From assembly GCA_009781725.1 (NCBI GenBank), contig WQVF01000022.1, positions 1 through 48,390 on the forward strand: DNA of 48,390 bases, in the 5' to 3' direction. The DNA is from Defluviitaleaceae bacterium. GTDB taxonomy: Bacteria > Bacillota > Clostridia > Lachnospirales > WQUN01. Positions 1-8,147 of this stretch are shown piece by piece. Both the position numbers and the translations under genes were made by a program. Below the pieces are notes generated by a model, which was given only the letters and a program-made list of their open reading frames with translations, was not told the origin of the DNA and made no database searches. Each line of letters opens with the position of its first letter. Within the stretch, counting starts at the first letter, position 1.

Positions 1-333
1 ATCATAAACTGATACTATGGGCTCTTCATCATCTTCCCACCATATGGCATAACCTGGCTCGAACAACATATCACTCACCGAGTCATAATACAATCCCAAC
101 AATGGGATGTAATACATTTCTCGGTCTTCATCAAACCATATGCCCTGTGCCAACTCTCGAGTGATTCCCGTTGGTAAAAATGATTCGTACTCTTCCCATG
201 AGTCATCTGCAAGCCATGGCTCATAGCCATAGGGTACTTCGCTGCCGCTATTTGCGGCAAATGCGTTGGTTACTGACAACAATAGTGCAATAACCATCAA
301 AATACACAATACCTTTTTTCCTTTGTTCTTCAT
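1..333 (-). CDS. Secreted metzincin protease paralogue, N-terminal part only (runs off the left edge)
   Basis: This is the first 111 codons of a gene continuing past position 1. It is a close paralogue of the complete protease at 26124-28367: roughly 97 of 111 residues match by eye, including the acidic, aromatic-rich segment after the signal peptide. Residues 1 to about 26 form a Sec signal peptide (basic MKNKGKK start, hydrophobic core, cleavage near AFA-AN). The ATG at 333 is preferred over the one at 339 because the AAGGGAGG ribosome binding site abuts the upstream ATG and lies six bases before the one at 333. The catalytic domain is outside the window, so protease function is inferred from the paralogue. 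Upstream on the same strand lie a terminator, a small ORF and a structured RNA. Confidence 0.8.
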   Translation of the reverse strand, partial: MKNKGKKVLCILMVIALLLSVTNAFAANSGSEVPYGYEPWLADDSWEEYESFLPTGITRELAQGIWFDEDREMYYIPLLGLYYDSVSDMLFEPGYAIWWEDDEEPIVSVYD

Positions 334-363
334 TTTCATCCTCCCTTGAGTATGTTTGTGATA

Positions 364-404
364 CAAAAAAAGCCGCCGGATACTAAGGTAGTATCCAAAC
401 GGCT
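364..404 (-). terminator. Terminator between small ORF and protease gene (left copy)
   Basis: On the minus strand, GGATACTA pairs with TAGTATCC around a 3-base loop. An outer AGCCG/CGGCT helix and a run of seven T follow. The hairpin begins inside the small ORF's stop codon and is identical in the right copy. It would stop or attenuate transcription entering the protease gene. Confidence 0.8.
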
Positions 405-486
405 ACATGTCTAAGTCATAGGACATATTGTTATAATGGGCATATGTACCCTGGTCGTCTGTTTTGCAGACATATCCCACCGTCAT
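403..486 (-). CDS. Conserved 27-residue small ORF (left copy)
   Basis: An ATG-to-TAG reading frame of 28 codons with a good ribosome binding site (AAAGGAGC, seven bases before the ATG). It encodes a short, Tyr- and Met-rich peptide with one Cys, beginning MTVGYVCKTDDQG. The copy at 25885-25968 differs at one base (Asp here, Asn there at residue 26), whereas flanking DNA differs more often. It sits between two intrinsic terminators. No signal peptide or membrane segment is visible. I do not recognise the family. It could be a free peptide, a leader peptide coupling translation to read-through into the protease gene, or part of a longer RNA. Confidence 0.6.
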   Translation of the reverse strand: MTVGYVCKTDDQGTYAHYNNMSYDLDM

Positions 487-524
487 TGTCCTGCTCCTTT
501 GCTTTGAAAGTAAGCCAACGACAA

Positions 525-862
525 GAAAAAAGCGCGGAGGGAGACATTGTTTATCACAACGTCATCGCTTCCGCGCTGTATTTACACAGTAAATATACAA
601 CTAACGGTTGACACATCCAACCTGCCGCTCACTAATACAACAATATAAACTAAACCGTAATACGAAATGCCTCGTATTGAAGGGGATGATTTTATATTGT
701 ATACTTCGTAAGCTGCGGTGGCGGGTGTATGCCCGTGTTCGGAGGCGATGATAGGTACATCCCTTCGTGCGCCATGGAGAGGTCGAAAACTCCATGGTTC
801 CGCAGTTTTTCCTATTCAATTGTTATCAGTAGCTTGTGGATTATTTCTTGCCACTGGCTTAT
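525..862 (-). ncRNA. Candidate structured RNA ending in an intrinsic terminator (left copy)
   Basis: This is the homologue of the RNA at 25510-25843, read on the minus strand and starting just downstream of the URO-D operon. The same helices can be drawn: a CTGCGG/CCGCAG closing stem around three hairpins, a 10-bp ACAATATAAA/TTTATATTGT stem enclosing an AATACG/CGTATT hairpin, a GGTTG/CAACC hairpin, and a terminator stem AGCGCGGA/TCCGCGCT followed by six T (525-577). Differences from the right copy lie mostly in loops or keep pairing, such as the 7-base loop here versus 6 bases there. A TTGCAA hexamer at 887-892 (minus strand) could be a -35 box. The class is not recognised. Confidence 0.6.
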
Positions 863-943
863 GATATGATAAAACATTTTGGAATTTTGCAACCTTTATT
901 TATTGGACCTCTTCCGAAATCGGGAAAACCTGCTAAAGTCATA

Positions 944-1990
944 CTACTCCCCTCGCAACTTCCGTATAGTTTCCAATGCCATGCAGTACCTATCCACAGA
1001 TACATAATCCGGAATAGAATTACCGCTGCCCATAGCCACTCCACGGCCTTTTTTTGCACAGACGCTAAATGCATGGGTAGTGTACTCCACTATATCGCAA
1101 TCAGTAATATCGCATAATATGTCTGTATCCAAGCCCCCAAAGTTACCTATCTTATTGCCATAGTCATCTATCCACTTGGAAAAAGGCGCGATTATATCTT
1201 CATTGGAATGCTTGGCATCAATCCCTGAGATATTGATAATATCCGGCATCACATCAAAAATATTGCCACAGGAATGGTATAGAAAAGGTTTGTTATGGCT
1301 GTGGATAATATCGACCACCCGTTTGTATTGAGGGACAATATGCTTACGGATATCATCCGGGGGCAGCAAGGTGGCGGACTTAAAGCCCAGGTCATCTCCC
1401 ATTCTACATACACAGAAAATATCCCCAAACTCCGGTAAAAATCTCGCCCAAATAGCACATAGCACATCCCCTACCTTGGCGAATAAATCCCCATACAATT
1501 CTTCATCATCGACACGGATTAGACAAAGATGCTCAAAGCCTACAATGTCCTGTACACACTCGAAGATTCCATTCCCTACTCCTCCTACTCCTTTCATCCC
1601 TTGGGGCAAACTCTCGCGAAATACGTTAAATCTATGGGAATATGTGTTGAAAAAAATATCCTCGATTTCTGCCCAGGGGTATTTTTCAAAGTCTTCACGG
1701 GTTTTTATTACCCCGTCTGTAATACCCATCAATGCACCACTACCCGGCATAACAGGGCCTACACAGCCTTCATAAGAAATGGTGTCATAGCCCATATCTT
1801 TATAGAAGCCACAGTAGTGCCGGAAATACTCCAACTTATCGGCGTAATCGCCGTCCTGTAGGGCGATGAATCTTTTCCCCGTTGCTTTTTCCATAAAGGT
1901 ATCGTTGATAACATGCTCGTACAAGGGGATTCTATCGGACTTACGGTTAAAGGCCGCGTTTACCATGTTTTGATAATCAGGTGTGAACAT
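944..1990 (-). CDS. URO-D superfamily (MtaA/CmuA-like) protein
   Basis: A 348-residue protein of the uroporphyrinogen decarboxylase fold, which covers HemE and the methyltransferases (MtaA, MtbA, CmuA) that move methyl groups to or from corrinoid proteins. His239-Ser-Cys241 matches the HxC part of the MtaA-type zinc site, but the second Cys is replaced (GSGNSIPD near the C-terminus), so the zinc site looks incomplete. No signal peptide is visible, so it is cytoplasmic. It is the last gene of a minus-strand operon. Its AAGGAGG ribosome binding site lies inside the end of the upstream gene, with two bases between stop and start, implying translational coupling. Substrate unknown; the glycan context suggests a sugar-linked methyl or decarboxylation step. 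Confidence 0.75.
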   Translation of the reverse strand: MFTPDYQNMVNAAFNRKSDRIPLYEHVINDTFMEKATGKRFIALQDGDYADKLEYFRHYCGFYKDMGYDTISYEGCVGPVMPGSGALMGITDGVIKTREDFEKYPWAEIEDIFFNTYSHRFNVFRESLPQGMKGVGGVGNGIFECVQDIVGFEHLCLIRVDDEELYGDLFAKVGDVLCAIWARFLPEFGDIFCVCRMGDDLGFKSATLLPPDDIRKHIVPQYKRVVDIIHSHNKPFLYHSCGNIFDVMPDIINISGIDAKHSNEDIIAPFSKWIDDYGNKIGNFGGLDTDILCDITDCDIVEYTTHAFSVCAKKGRGVAMGSGNSIPDYVSVDRYCMALETIRKLRGE

Positions 1991-1992
1991 AC

Positions 1993-3054
1993 CTACCTCC
2001 TTGCAAGCTTGCGATAAATTTCGTCGTAATATAGCGCGTTATCCACCGGGGTATTGGCGGGGATATGGTTGCCAACCGCCATTATGAAACCGGGATGCTT
2101 CTTGCCTATATCCATACAGCGTTTTACCTCGGCTTCAATATCGGCCTTACTGCCTCTTAGCAGCACATTGGTGTCAGCATTGCCAATAAAGGCGTGGGTC
2201 TTTCCGTATTTCTCAGCTATATAAGCCATATCTGTCAAAGGTTCCATCACAAAGCCGTTTACACCGCAGGCTGCAACATCGTCAATAAAGGCTGTGAAAT
2301 CACCGTCACAGGTATACAATATCTTCTTGCCAGCTTCGTGCAAGGGTTTAAGCAGCTTCTTATAATTGGGGAAAATATATTTCCGATAAAAATCCGGATG
2401 AAGAAAAGGCCCTGTGCCCCAAACTATATCATCATGGACCATTACCACTGGAGATTTACAAGCAGCCAAGGCATTAAAATATTGCTGAATCCAGTCTGTA
2501 TACCGGTTGACAAAGTCTCCAAAGGCCTTGGGGTCAATCCCTGCCGCCGCCATCAATATATCCCAGCCCAGCAGCTCAATTATCCCAGACATACAGCTTA
2601 CATATATACCCGTCATGGAGACGGTGTCCATGCCTCGAGCCAGCTCAGACTCATATGCGGCGTCGAAATTTGCCGTCAGGGTCGCGATATCCCTGTGTCC
2701 ATAGGCCTCATACATATCGTATTCATACACATCCTCCGGGTCTTCGAATAAATTGAAAACCGTGTCCCGGTACTCGTTGCCCTCACCTGTGCCATAGACT
2801 GCATGGCCCATATCTGTGCGCTTATCACCAAATATTTGGTTGTGGATTAGGATATTCCAGACCATGCCATAATCCCAGGCATTGATAAATGCACTGGAGG
2901 CGGCAATCCGTTCCTTTCCTGTGCTATTTTCATCGATGAAGCTACCTGTGACCTTGTTAACCAAGTCCCAATGAAAATCCGCGGAATATTCTGTCCGTGG
3001 GACAGTGTCGGGCATTTCCAAGTTAATAGCTGCCATTCCATTTTTGTAGGACAT
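1993..3054 (-). CDS. URO-D superfamily protein
   Basis: A 353-residue paralogue of its two neighbours with the same TIM-barrel superfamily signature (MEPLTDMAYIAEKYGK, GNADTNVLLRGS, AVGNHIPANTPVDNAL). At the position of the MtaA-type HxC motif it has Thr247-Cys-Asp, so the His ligand is lost, and His replaces the distal Cys in the C-terminal motif. It may therefore bind metal differently or have lost methyltransferase chemistry. It starts at ATG 3054 after GAGGTG, 14 bases past the stop of the preceding gene. Soluble and cytoplasmic. Family assignment is secure, function is not. Confidence 0.75.
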   Translation of the reverse strand: MSYKNGMAAINLEMPDTVPRTEYSADFHWDLVNKVTGSFIDENSTGKERIAASSAFINAWDYGMVWNILIHNQIFGDKRTDMGHAVYGTGEGNEYRDTVFNLFEDPEDVYEYDMYEAYGHRDIATLTANFDAAYESELARGMDTVSMTGIYVSCMSGIIELLGWDILMAAAGIDPKAFGDFVNRYTDWIQQYFNALAACKSPVVMVHDDIVWGTGPFLHPDFYRKYIFPNYKKLLKPLHEAGKKILYTCDGDFTAFIDDVAACGVNGFVMEPLTDMAYIAEKYGKTHAFIGNADTNVLLRGSKADIEAEVKRCMDIGKKHPGFIMAVGNHIPANTPVDNALYYDEIYRKLARR

Positions 3055-3068
3055 GTGCTCACCTCATT

Positions 3069-4202
3069 TTAATATTTGCCATAAGTTTTCGCTGTTTCAA
3101 TAAGCGCAAAGATATTTTCATCCGGGGTATCCCGGCCGCATTGGTCTCCTGTGGACAGTATAAATCTGCCCCCCTCGGCAGCGTCATCTATGGCCTGTCG
3201 GGCAGCATCTTTTACGTCTTGTACGCTGCCCCTTAGCATCACATTGGTAGTATGAAGATTGCCCTTTAGTACCAATTTATCGCCGTAGAGCTTCTTCAGC
3301 TCCTTCAGATTACAGTCTCCCATAGGCGGGATTTCCAGGGGGTCGATTACCGTCAGGTCTGTTTCCTCCGCCATTATTTTTACTAGCTCCGCTTCTGGTC
3401 CGCAAGAGTGAACATGTGTAGGCATCTCTACTGATTTGCATAGAGCAGTTATTTTCTTGACAATAGGCAGAGCCAGTTCCCGGAAAATTGACGGTGATTG
3501 AAAAATCAAAGTGCCGGAACTCCCCGTACAAATGAAATCCGGTTTGCATTCTAAGGACATAAAATGATGAAACCGTTTCTCATAGGCTTCAAGCATATTA
3601 TCCCGTTTTTGATAAAAAGGCACTGGGTCATCCATAAAATCCAATATATCTTTGTCGTTAACTAGGACCAAAGACGTACCACAGAACACTCCTACCAAGC
3701 CATGGTCCCCCATTTCTTTTTTTACCATAGAAAGAAGTGCTTCCCCCTCGGGCCATTGCCTCACACCTTCCACCGGGGCAAAGCTGTTAGGTATCTTTGG
3801 TAAGCGAATAGCCTCAGGGTCAATCCCATAAGTCGGCGGGTCGGCACGGTAGTAGACCGTCACCCAGGGTTGCCATTCAGTTATGCCCCCCGACTTGCGA
3901 TAGGCCTGGGTCACAATACGCTCATTATTTTGAAAAACTATAGCCTGGGTCCACTCGCGATTAATTTCCCCTAGTTCATCAAAAAGAATGGGCACATATC
4001 CATCCATCAAAGAATCAAAACCAAAATATTTTACGCAGTCGATATAGGCCTTCCAGATGGGAGGATCTTGATAAAGATACAAGTCCCAGAAAGGCTTCCC
4101 CGTAAGCCGTGCGGGTATCATATTAGATGTATCCGGGGCAACAGGTACATGGTCCGGGATTTGGCCTTTAAGTACTGTGGTCAGGCGTTCACGTGATGTC
4201 AT
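3069..4202 (-). CDS. URO-D superfamily methyltransferase-like protein with complete HxC...C motif
   Basis: A 377-residue URO-D superfamily protein. It is the only one of the four in this locus keeping all three residues of the MtaA/MtbA zinc site: His265-Ser-Cys267 and Cys355 in a GDQCGRDTPDEN context resembling the MtaA C-terminal motif. In that family the zinc activates a thiol or accepting substrate for methyl transfer from a methyl-corrinoid protein. The start was set at ATG 4202 (MTSRERL), preceded by GGAGTG at six bases; the upstream ATG at 4226 lacks a ribosome binding site. The gene overlaps the end of the beta-helix gene by 14 bases, indicating coupling. No corrinoid-binding protein is encoded in the window, so the partner is unknown. 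Confidence 0.75.
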   Translation of the reverse strand: MTSRERLTTVLKGQIPDHVPVAPDTSNMIPARLTGKPFWDLYLYQDPPIWKAYIDCVKYFGFDSLMDGYVPILFDELGEINREWTQAIVFQNNERIVTQAYRKSGGITEWQPWVTVYYRADPPTYGIDPEAIRLPKIPNSFAPVEGVRQWPEGEALLSMVKKEMGDHGLVGVFCGTSLVLVNDKDILDFMDDPVPFYQKRDNMLEAYEKRFHHFMSLECKPDFICTGSSGTLIFQSPSIFRELALPIVKKITALCKSVEMPTHVHSCGPEAELVKIMAEETDLTVIDPLEIPPMGDCNLKELKKLYGDKLVLKGNLHTTNVMLRGSVQDVKDAARQAIDDAAEGGRFILSTGDQCGRDTPDENIFALIETAKTYGKY

Positions 4203-5862
4203 ATGGCTCACTCCATTTATAGTCATCGTTTATATCTACTTGCTGGTGTTTTTCGGAGTATATGCGATTATCTTCAAGATGGGTAATTGCACCGGGTCGG
4301 CCTGCGAAAATCACCGCACCTTTGGCGTGGAAGGTATTGCCGATTATTTCATGGTCATCGCATCGTATCAGTAGCAGCATAACATCTCCATCATGTGAGG
4401 CAAATACATTATTACGAATAATATTGCCGCCCTTATCGTTCATATGCGAAAGGAAGGCACTATTGCAATTAATCGTAATATTGCCCTCCGCAATCCAGCC
4501 ATTGGCTTGCTCATCAATATATAGCCCATGGCGTTGAAAATGAGGATGGCCAGTATGTGGGATGTTCTCCACCAAATTGCCTCGCATTATGCCGTTATTT
4601 CCGAACGTGACATAGATACCCGCGCCGTCATTGAGGACTTCCATAGCGTTTTTTACATGGTTGTCTGCAACCAGCATCCCTGGGCCGTCTGTTAAGGAGA
4701 TGCCTGTGTAGGGTACGTTTTCGATATAGTTATTTATGACATTGCATCCACTTACATAGATTCCTATGGAGGAATAGTGGACCAGGCCGATATCGGTGAT
4801 TTTATTGCCAGTTATATTACAGTCCTGGCCATTTTTTATTCTTATCCCTCCGCCACCGGCATTGGCAACGGCACATCTGCTCACGGTGATATTGGAATTT
4901 TCACCATTAAGGCGGATTCCCCACCCTCCTATATTTGAAAATTCTAGGCCCATAAATTCGCAATTTGATAAAATCCCGTCGCTGTCTATTGCGCCGGGCA
5001 CATCCATTGCACCGTAGGTATTGGGCATATTTGCGCGATGATAATAAATATTCACCAAGGGTGATGATGTGGTTGCAAAGACCAGGTTTTCGATTCTAAT
5101 ATCCTGCGCCGGGCCTTTTATGCTAATTATGCTATCGTGGATTGGAATATATACGATTGGGTCATCCATGCTTTCGCCGAGAAGGGGGCGATAGTATAAC
5201 TTTCTGGCTGATTTATCTACCCGCCACCTGCCGGGATACAAACTGCTGGCAGAGTTCCATACTGCGTATTCTTGTACCTCAAAAGAACCGGGGGGGTTGC
5301 CGCATGGGGTGGAGAAATGGATTTTATGATTGACCTCATCATGACTTTGAATGCAGACAGTGGACTCATCCCAGCGATGCATCACCGTGATTTCCGTATC
5401 CTGCCAGTCAAATACCCTTGGGATATGATATGGGTCATATGTTAGCTCTGACCGCTCAGCCATAGTGGGCATGGTCTTGAAACCACCGCCGGAGGTACTA
5501 ACCCAGGTTACATCATACTTGCTTAAATGGGGTATAAACCCGGTATCTGGATAACGGGAACGCTGCTTTAATCTACCGTTGATTTCCAAGATGCGAATAT
5601 CTGCCATTACCTCTGAGGGCAACTCAAGACTGTATAAATCCCTACCCTCATGTTTCCACCCGGATACTCTCACGCCACCCCGTAAGACGGGCTTACCGAC
5701 ATCACCCTTGATGACAAGGCCGCTGTCTCTTTCATCTAGATGGGCATGAACATTTTCATAATAGCCGAACTCTATGCTAATTTTCTTTTCGACGCCGTTT
5801 TTACGAGTTTCCTCCACAGCCTTCATCAAGTTTGAAAATGATTTACTCCCAACATAAAACAT
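4189..5862 (-). CDS. Right-handed parallel beta-helix protein, probable intracellular glycoside hydrolase (GH141/GH120-like)
   Basis: A 557-residue protein without a signal peptide. The first 230 residues resemble the N-terminal part of beta-helix glycosidases: an INGRLKQRSRYPD segment (compare NGK...ARYP in those enzymes) and PGRWRVDKSARKLYYRP (compare W.(L/V)D...LYY.P). From about residue 250 to 530, short N-rich coils repeat (NCEF, NITVSRC, NCNITGNKI, GNNGIMRGNLV), typical of parallel beta-helices. In such enzymes the catalytic acids lie in the helix cleft; I cannot assign them by eye. It is the second gene after lacI, with a strong AGGAGG site before ATG 5862. Lacking a signal peptide, it probably acts on oligosaccharide brought in by the divergent ABC transporter. 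Confidence 0.7.
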   Translation of the reverse strand: MFYVGSKSFSNLMKAVEETRKNGVEKKISIEFGYYENVHAHLDERDSGLVIKGDVGKPVLRGGVRVSGWKHEGRDLYSLELPSEVMADIRILEINGRLKQRSRYPDTGFIPHLSKYDVTWVSTSGGGFKTMPTMAERSELTYDPYHIPRVFDWQDTEITVMHRWDESTVCIQSHDEVNHKIHFSTPCGNPPGSFEVQEYAVWNSASSLYPGRWRVDKSARKLYYRPLLGESMDDPIVYIPIHDSIISIKGPAQDIRIENLVFATTSSPLVNIYYHRANMPNTYGAMDVPGAIDSDGILSNCEFMGLEFSNIGGWGIRLNGENSNITVSRCAVANAGGGGIRIKNGQDCNITGNKITDIGLVHYSSIGIYVSGCNVINNYIENVPYTGISLTDGPGMLVADNHVKNAMEVLNDGAGIYVTFGNNGIMRGNLVENIPHTGHPHFQRHGLYIDEQANGWIAEGNITINCNSAFLSHMNDKGGNIIRNNVFASHDGDVMLLLIRCDDHEIIGNTFHAKGAVIFAGRPGAITHLEDNRIYSEKHQQVDINDDYKWSEPYDIT

Positions 5863-5871
5863 AGCTGCCTC

Positions 5872-6897
5872 CTAGAATATATATCCCTCGGTGGAATTTC
5901 GGTAATATACATTGGAAGTAATCTTTATCACTTCATAAGGCGCAGTGGGATTAGCCAGCCGCCAGGATAGCTGCTGCATGGCCCGTTTTCCCATATACTC
6001 TGCACTGGAATCCGCCGTTGTAAGGTCAGGATAAAGTGCTGCAAGGCGCTTGTCATTGTCAAATCCACACAATGCTATATCCCTTGGCACATCCACCCCT
6101 ACCTCGTTAAGTGACGCCTTCACCGCCATTGCAAAAAAATCATTGGCGCAAACAAAGGCCGTGGGCAGCTCCTTTTGCTGAGCAATCCACGGCCTTATAT
6201 CTTCTATCATTTCTCCAGGGTTAGGATTACCATATACAAATTTACGATCAATCTTCAGCCCGCCTTCTTCCATTGCATCAAGGAATCCAAGCCACCGCTC
6301 ATAAAAGCTGCGGCAATTAAAATCTGAGCTTACAAAGCCTAGTTTTCTATGCCCCTGAGCTATCAGACTGGCGGTCATTTTATAAGAGTATTCTCGATTG
6401 CAAATAAAAAGGGTATCTCCAAAAATATCAGCATCGGAAACCCCACTTGCAGTGTCAACATATACAGCAGGAATTTTGCTGGCTTGTAACAATTCATAAT
6501 ATGTTTTGCTGATAGGCCCGATAGTGACTATCCCCTCCGGGGGGGCAACACCAAAGCTTTTTGGCAGAAGCAAACTGGCTTCTTCCTCTGCGTTGATTGC
6601 ATCCACAGTGCATTTCAAGTTGCTGTGGGCAGCTTCATCTCCAAAGTTTTTGGCAAAGACAGCCCAATAAGGGTCGCCAAAAAGCTGCTCCTGAATCATG
6701 ATGGATAAAGTCTTGCCGGACGCAGGCAGACTAATATCATCGTTCCAGATTCGTTTATATCCCATTTCGTCGGCAGTCTTTTGCACCATCAAACGAGTGC
6801 GCTCGTCTATTTTGCCTCTTCCGTTAAGGGCCTTGGAGACAGTTCCCCGGGAAACCCCGAGTTTATTGGCGATATCAATGGTTGTGACTCGGCTCAT
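5872..6897 (-). CDS. LacI-family transcriptional regulator
   Basis: A 341-residue LacI/GalR regulator. The N-terminal helix-turn-helix (about residues 4-25, TTIDIANKLGVSRGTVSKAL) and hinge are followed by a periplasmic-binding-protein-like ligand domain (VCANDFFAMAVKASL, DIALCGFDND). The start was set at ATG 6897, six bases after AGAGG; a GTG one codon earlier is less well placed. It is the first gene of the minus-strand operon and is divergent from the sugar ABC transporter genes, so it probably represses both directions and is released by a sugar. A terminator-like palindrome (6915-6951) lies in its own leader. Confidence 0.9.
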   Translation of the reverse strand: MSRVTTIDIANKLGVSRGTVSKALNGRGKIDERTRLMVQKTADEMGYKRIWNDDISLPASGKTLSIMIQEQLFGDPYWAVFAKNFGDEAAHSNLKCTVDAINAEEEASLLLPKSFGVAPPEGIVTIGPISKTYYELLQASKIPAVYVDTASGVSDADIFGDTLFICNREYSYKMTASLIAQGHRKLGFVSSDFNCRSFYERWLGFLDAMEEGGLKIDRKFVYGNPNPGEMIEDIRPWIAQQKELPTAFVCANDFFAMAVKASLNEVGVDVPRDIALCGFDNDKRLAALYPDLTTADSSAEYMGKRAMQQLSWRLANPTAPYEVIKITSNVYYRNSTEGYIF

Positions 6898-6914
6898 CAC
6901 TCACCTCTAAATTA

Positions 6915-6951
6915 TGCACAAAAAAAGCGTATGGCACCATATGGATTTTTT
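6915..6951 (-). promoter_or_regulatory. Terminator-like palindrome in the lacI leader
   Basis: On the minus strand, an imperfect hairpin (core TATGG/CCATA) is followed by seven T and lies about 18 bases before the lacI start, so it could attenuate lacI. It aligns with the 44-bp palindrome at 13036-13079, sharing TGCACAAAAAA, GTATG and GGATTTTTT with about nine mismatches over 42 bases. It could alternatively be a protein-binding site. The intergenic stretch 6898-7220 also holds two divergent promoters and a CAACAA/TTGTTG inverted repeat, and no gene. Confidence 0.5.
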
Positions 6952-6984
6952 ATAGACAATATACAATTCATACGACTTATAACA

Positions 6985-7013
6985 AGAATAATACATGTGA
7001 GACATCATGTCAA
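6985..7013 (-). promoter_or_regulatory. Probable lacI promoter
   Basis: On the minus strand, a perfect -35 TTGACA (7013-7008) is followed 17 bases later by TATTCT (6990-6985). The -35 overlaps the perfect palindrome GACATCATGTC (7001-7011), a possible operator for autoregulation. Confidence 0.55.
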
Positions 7014-7098
7014 GAATGTAATTAATGTGCAATCCGTAGCCTCCTATCTTCTGACGAAATATTGACGATATGCGAACAAATTTTGACGGATAAAATGC

Positions 7099-7127
7099 TT
7101 GACATAGCACATGCAAAAAAATATACT
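7099..7127 (+). promoter_or_regulatory. Probable promoter of the sugar ABC transporter operon
   Basis: TTGACA (7099-7104), a 17-base spacer and TATACT (7122-7127) form a near-consensus sigma-A promoter about 94 bases before the first permease start. It faces away from lacI. Confidence 0.75.
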
Positions 7128-7166
7128 AAAACTAATCACTCCATACCTTGTTGGCTTAAGCACATT

Positions 7167-7184
7167 CAACAAAATTACTTGTTG
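7167..7184. promoter_or_regulatory. Inverted repeat CAACAA-N6-TTGTTG downstream of the ABC promoter
   Basis: A perfect 6-bp inverted repeat lies about 40 bases downstream of the -10 box and 36 bases before the permease ATG. TTGCACA-like words recur around it (7182-7188, 7201-7207). It is a possible operator for the neighbouring LacI regulator, but it is not a classic LacI-type site and the assignment is inference. Confidence 0.3.
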
Positions 7185-7220
7185 CACATAGTTTTACATA
7201 TTGCACAGAGGAGACTGCTT

Positions 7221-8135
7221 ATGGCTTTACTAAAAAAGCTCTATGGAAACGAACGCTTGCGTTTACTGGTTCTGGCCCTCCCCTTTGTGGTCTTTGTTTT
7301 CATGTTTGCCTATGTACCTCTGGCTGGCTGGATTACAACTTTATATCATTACAGGCCGGGGGTGCCCCTGAGTCGTTCCCCATTTGTGGGACTTGATAAT
7401 TTCCGGTTGATTACCACTTTTTATAGGACTCAAGTACTTGGTGTATTGCGCAATACCCTTATTTTTGCGGTATTGGGATTATTGAGCTCACCAATTCCTA
7501 TGTTTTTTGCCATTTTCCTCAATGAGTTGGGCAGTATCAAGTTTAAGCGTTTTGTTCAAACCGTTACAACTCTCCCTAATTTTATCAGTTGGGTAATTAT
7601 CTTCTCACTTGCTTTTGCACTGTTTCGTGAAGCGGGACCGGTTAATGATGCACTACTGTCTCTTGGCATAGTCGAATCTCCCACTATGCTCCTTGGCAAT
7701 GCCAATGCAGTATATATTTTCCATACTATGATGGGATGGTGGAGGCATACCGGCTGGGGTGCCATCATTTATATTGCCGCTATAGCCGGTATCGACAGCG
7801 AGTTATATGATGCCGCCAGCGTGGACGGGGCCGGTAGATGGGGTAGAATCCGCCATATCACCATACCCGGGCTTATGCCAACCTACCTGGTGCTACTGCT
7901 CCTTAGTATCGGCAACTTATTATCCGTAGGATTCGAGCAGCAATTAGTATTTATGAACTCAATGGTTATTACTCGTCTAGATATAATAGACACATTTGTC
8001 TTCCGTGTAGGGCTGCAAAACCATGACTTTTCTTTTGCCACCGTGGTAGGGATGCTTAGGACACTAATAAGTATTTTGCTATTATTTACCGCCAATGCCG
8101 TTGTAAAGAGAGTACGTGGCCATGGACTTATCTAA
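7221..8135 (+). CDS. Sugar ABC transporter permease, LplB type
   Basis: A 304-residue inner-membrane permease with about six transmembrane segments. Its EAA loop (YDAASVDGAGRWGRIRHITIPGL) contacts the ATPase. Together with the next gene it forms the heterodimeric channel of a CUT1-type oligosaccharide importer, in the LplB/YtcP branch typical of Firmicutes. ATG 7221 (MALLKK) follows AGAGGAG; a longer in-frame reading from 7062 has no ribosome binding site. No ATP-binding subunit is encoded in the window, so a shared MsmK/MsmX-type ATPase from elsewhere is expected. Confidence 0.9.
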   Translation: MALLKKLYGNERLRLLVLALPFVVFVFMFAYVPLAGWITTLYHYRPGVPLSRSPFVGLDNFRLITTFYRTQVLGVLRNTLIFAVLGLLSSPIPMFFAIFLNELGSIKFKRFVQTVTTLPNFISWVIIFSLAFALFREAGPVNDALLSLGIVESPTMLLGNANAVYIFHTMMGWWRHTGWGAIIYIAAIAGIDSELYDAASVDGAGRWGRIRHITIPGLMPTYLVLLLLSIGNLLSVGFEQQLVFMNSMVITRLDIIDTFVFRVGLQNHDFSFATVVGMLRTLISILLLFTANAVVKRVRGHGLI

Positions 8136-8147
8136 GGAGGATGTGAT

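Larger units (their letters stand above)
1..920 (-). repeat. Left copy of a large inverted duplication (matches 25448-26456)
   Basis: The minus strand here aligns with the plus strand of 25448-26456. The shared block runs from the URO-D gene's 3' side through a structured RNA, terminator, small ORF, second terminator and into the protease gene. The structured RNA part is about 94% identical by eye, and the small ORF plus second terminator about 99%. Homology fades at about 920 on this side. The left edge of the window cuts the other end, so the full length is unknown. The right copy carries about 85 extra bases between the second terminator and the protease gene. Confidence 0.9.

Noticed and set aside
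601-819. A 72-codon minus-strand reading frame inside the left structured RNA and similar frames at 25576-25788
   Set aside because: The two copies differ by an indel in the hairpin loop (6 against 7 bases) that shifts the frame, while pairing is preserved. The peptides therefore are not conserved and the region is better read as RNA.
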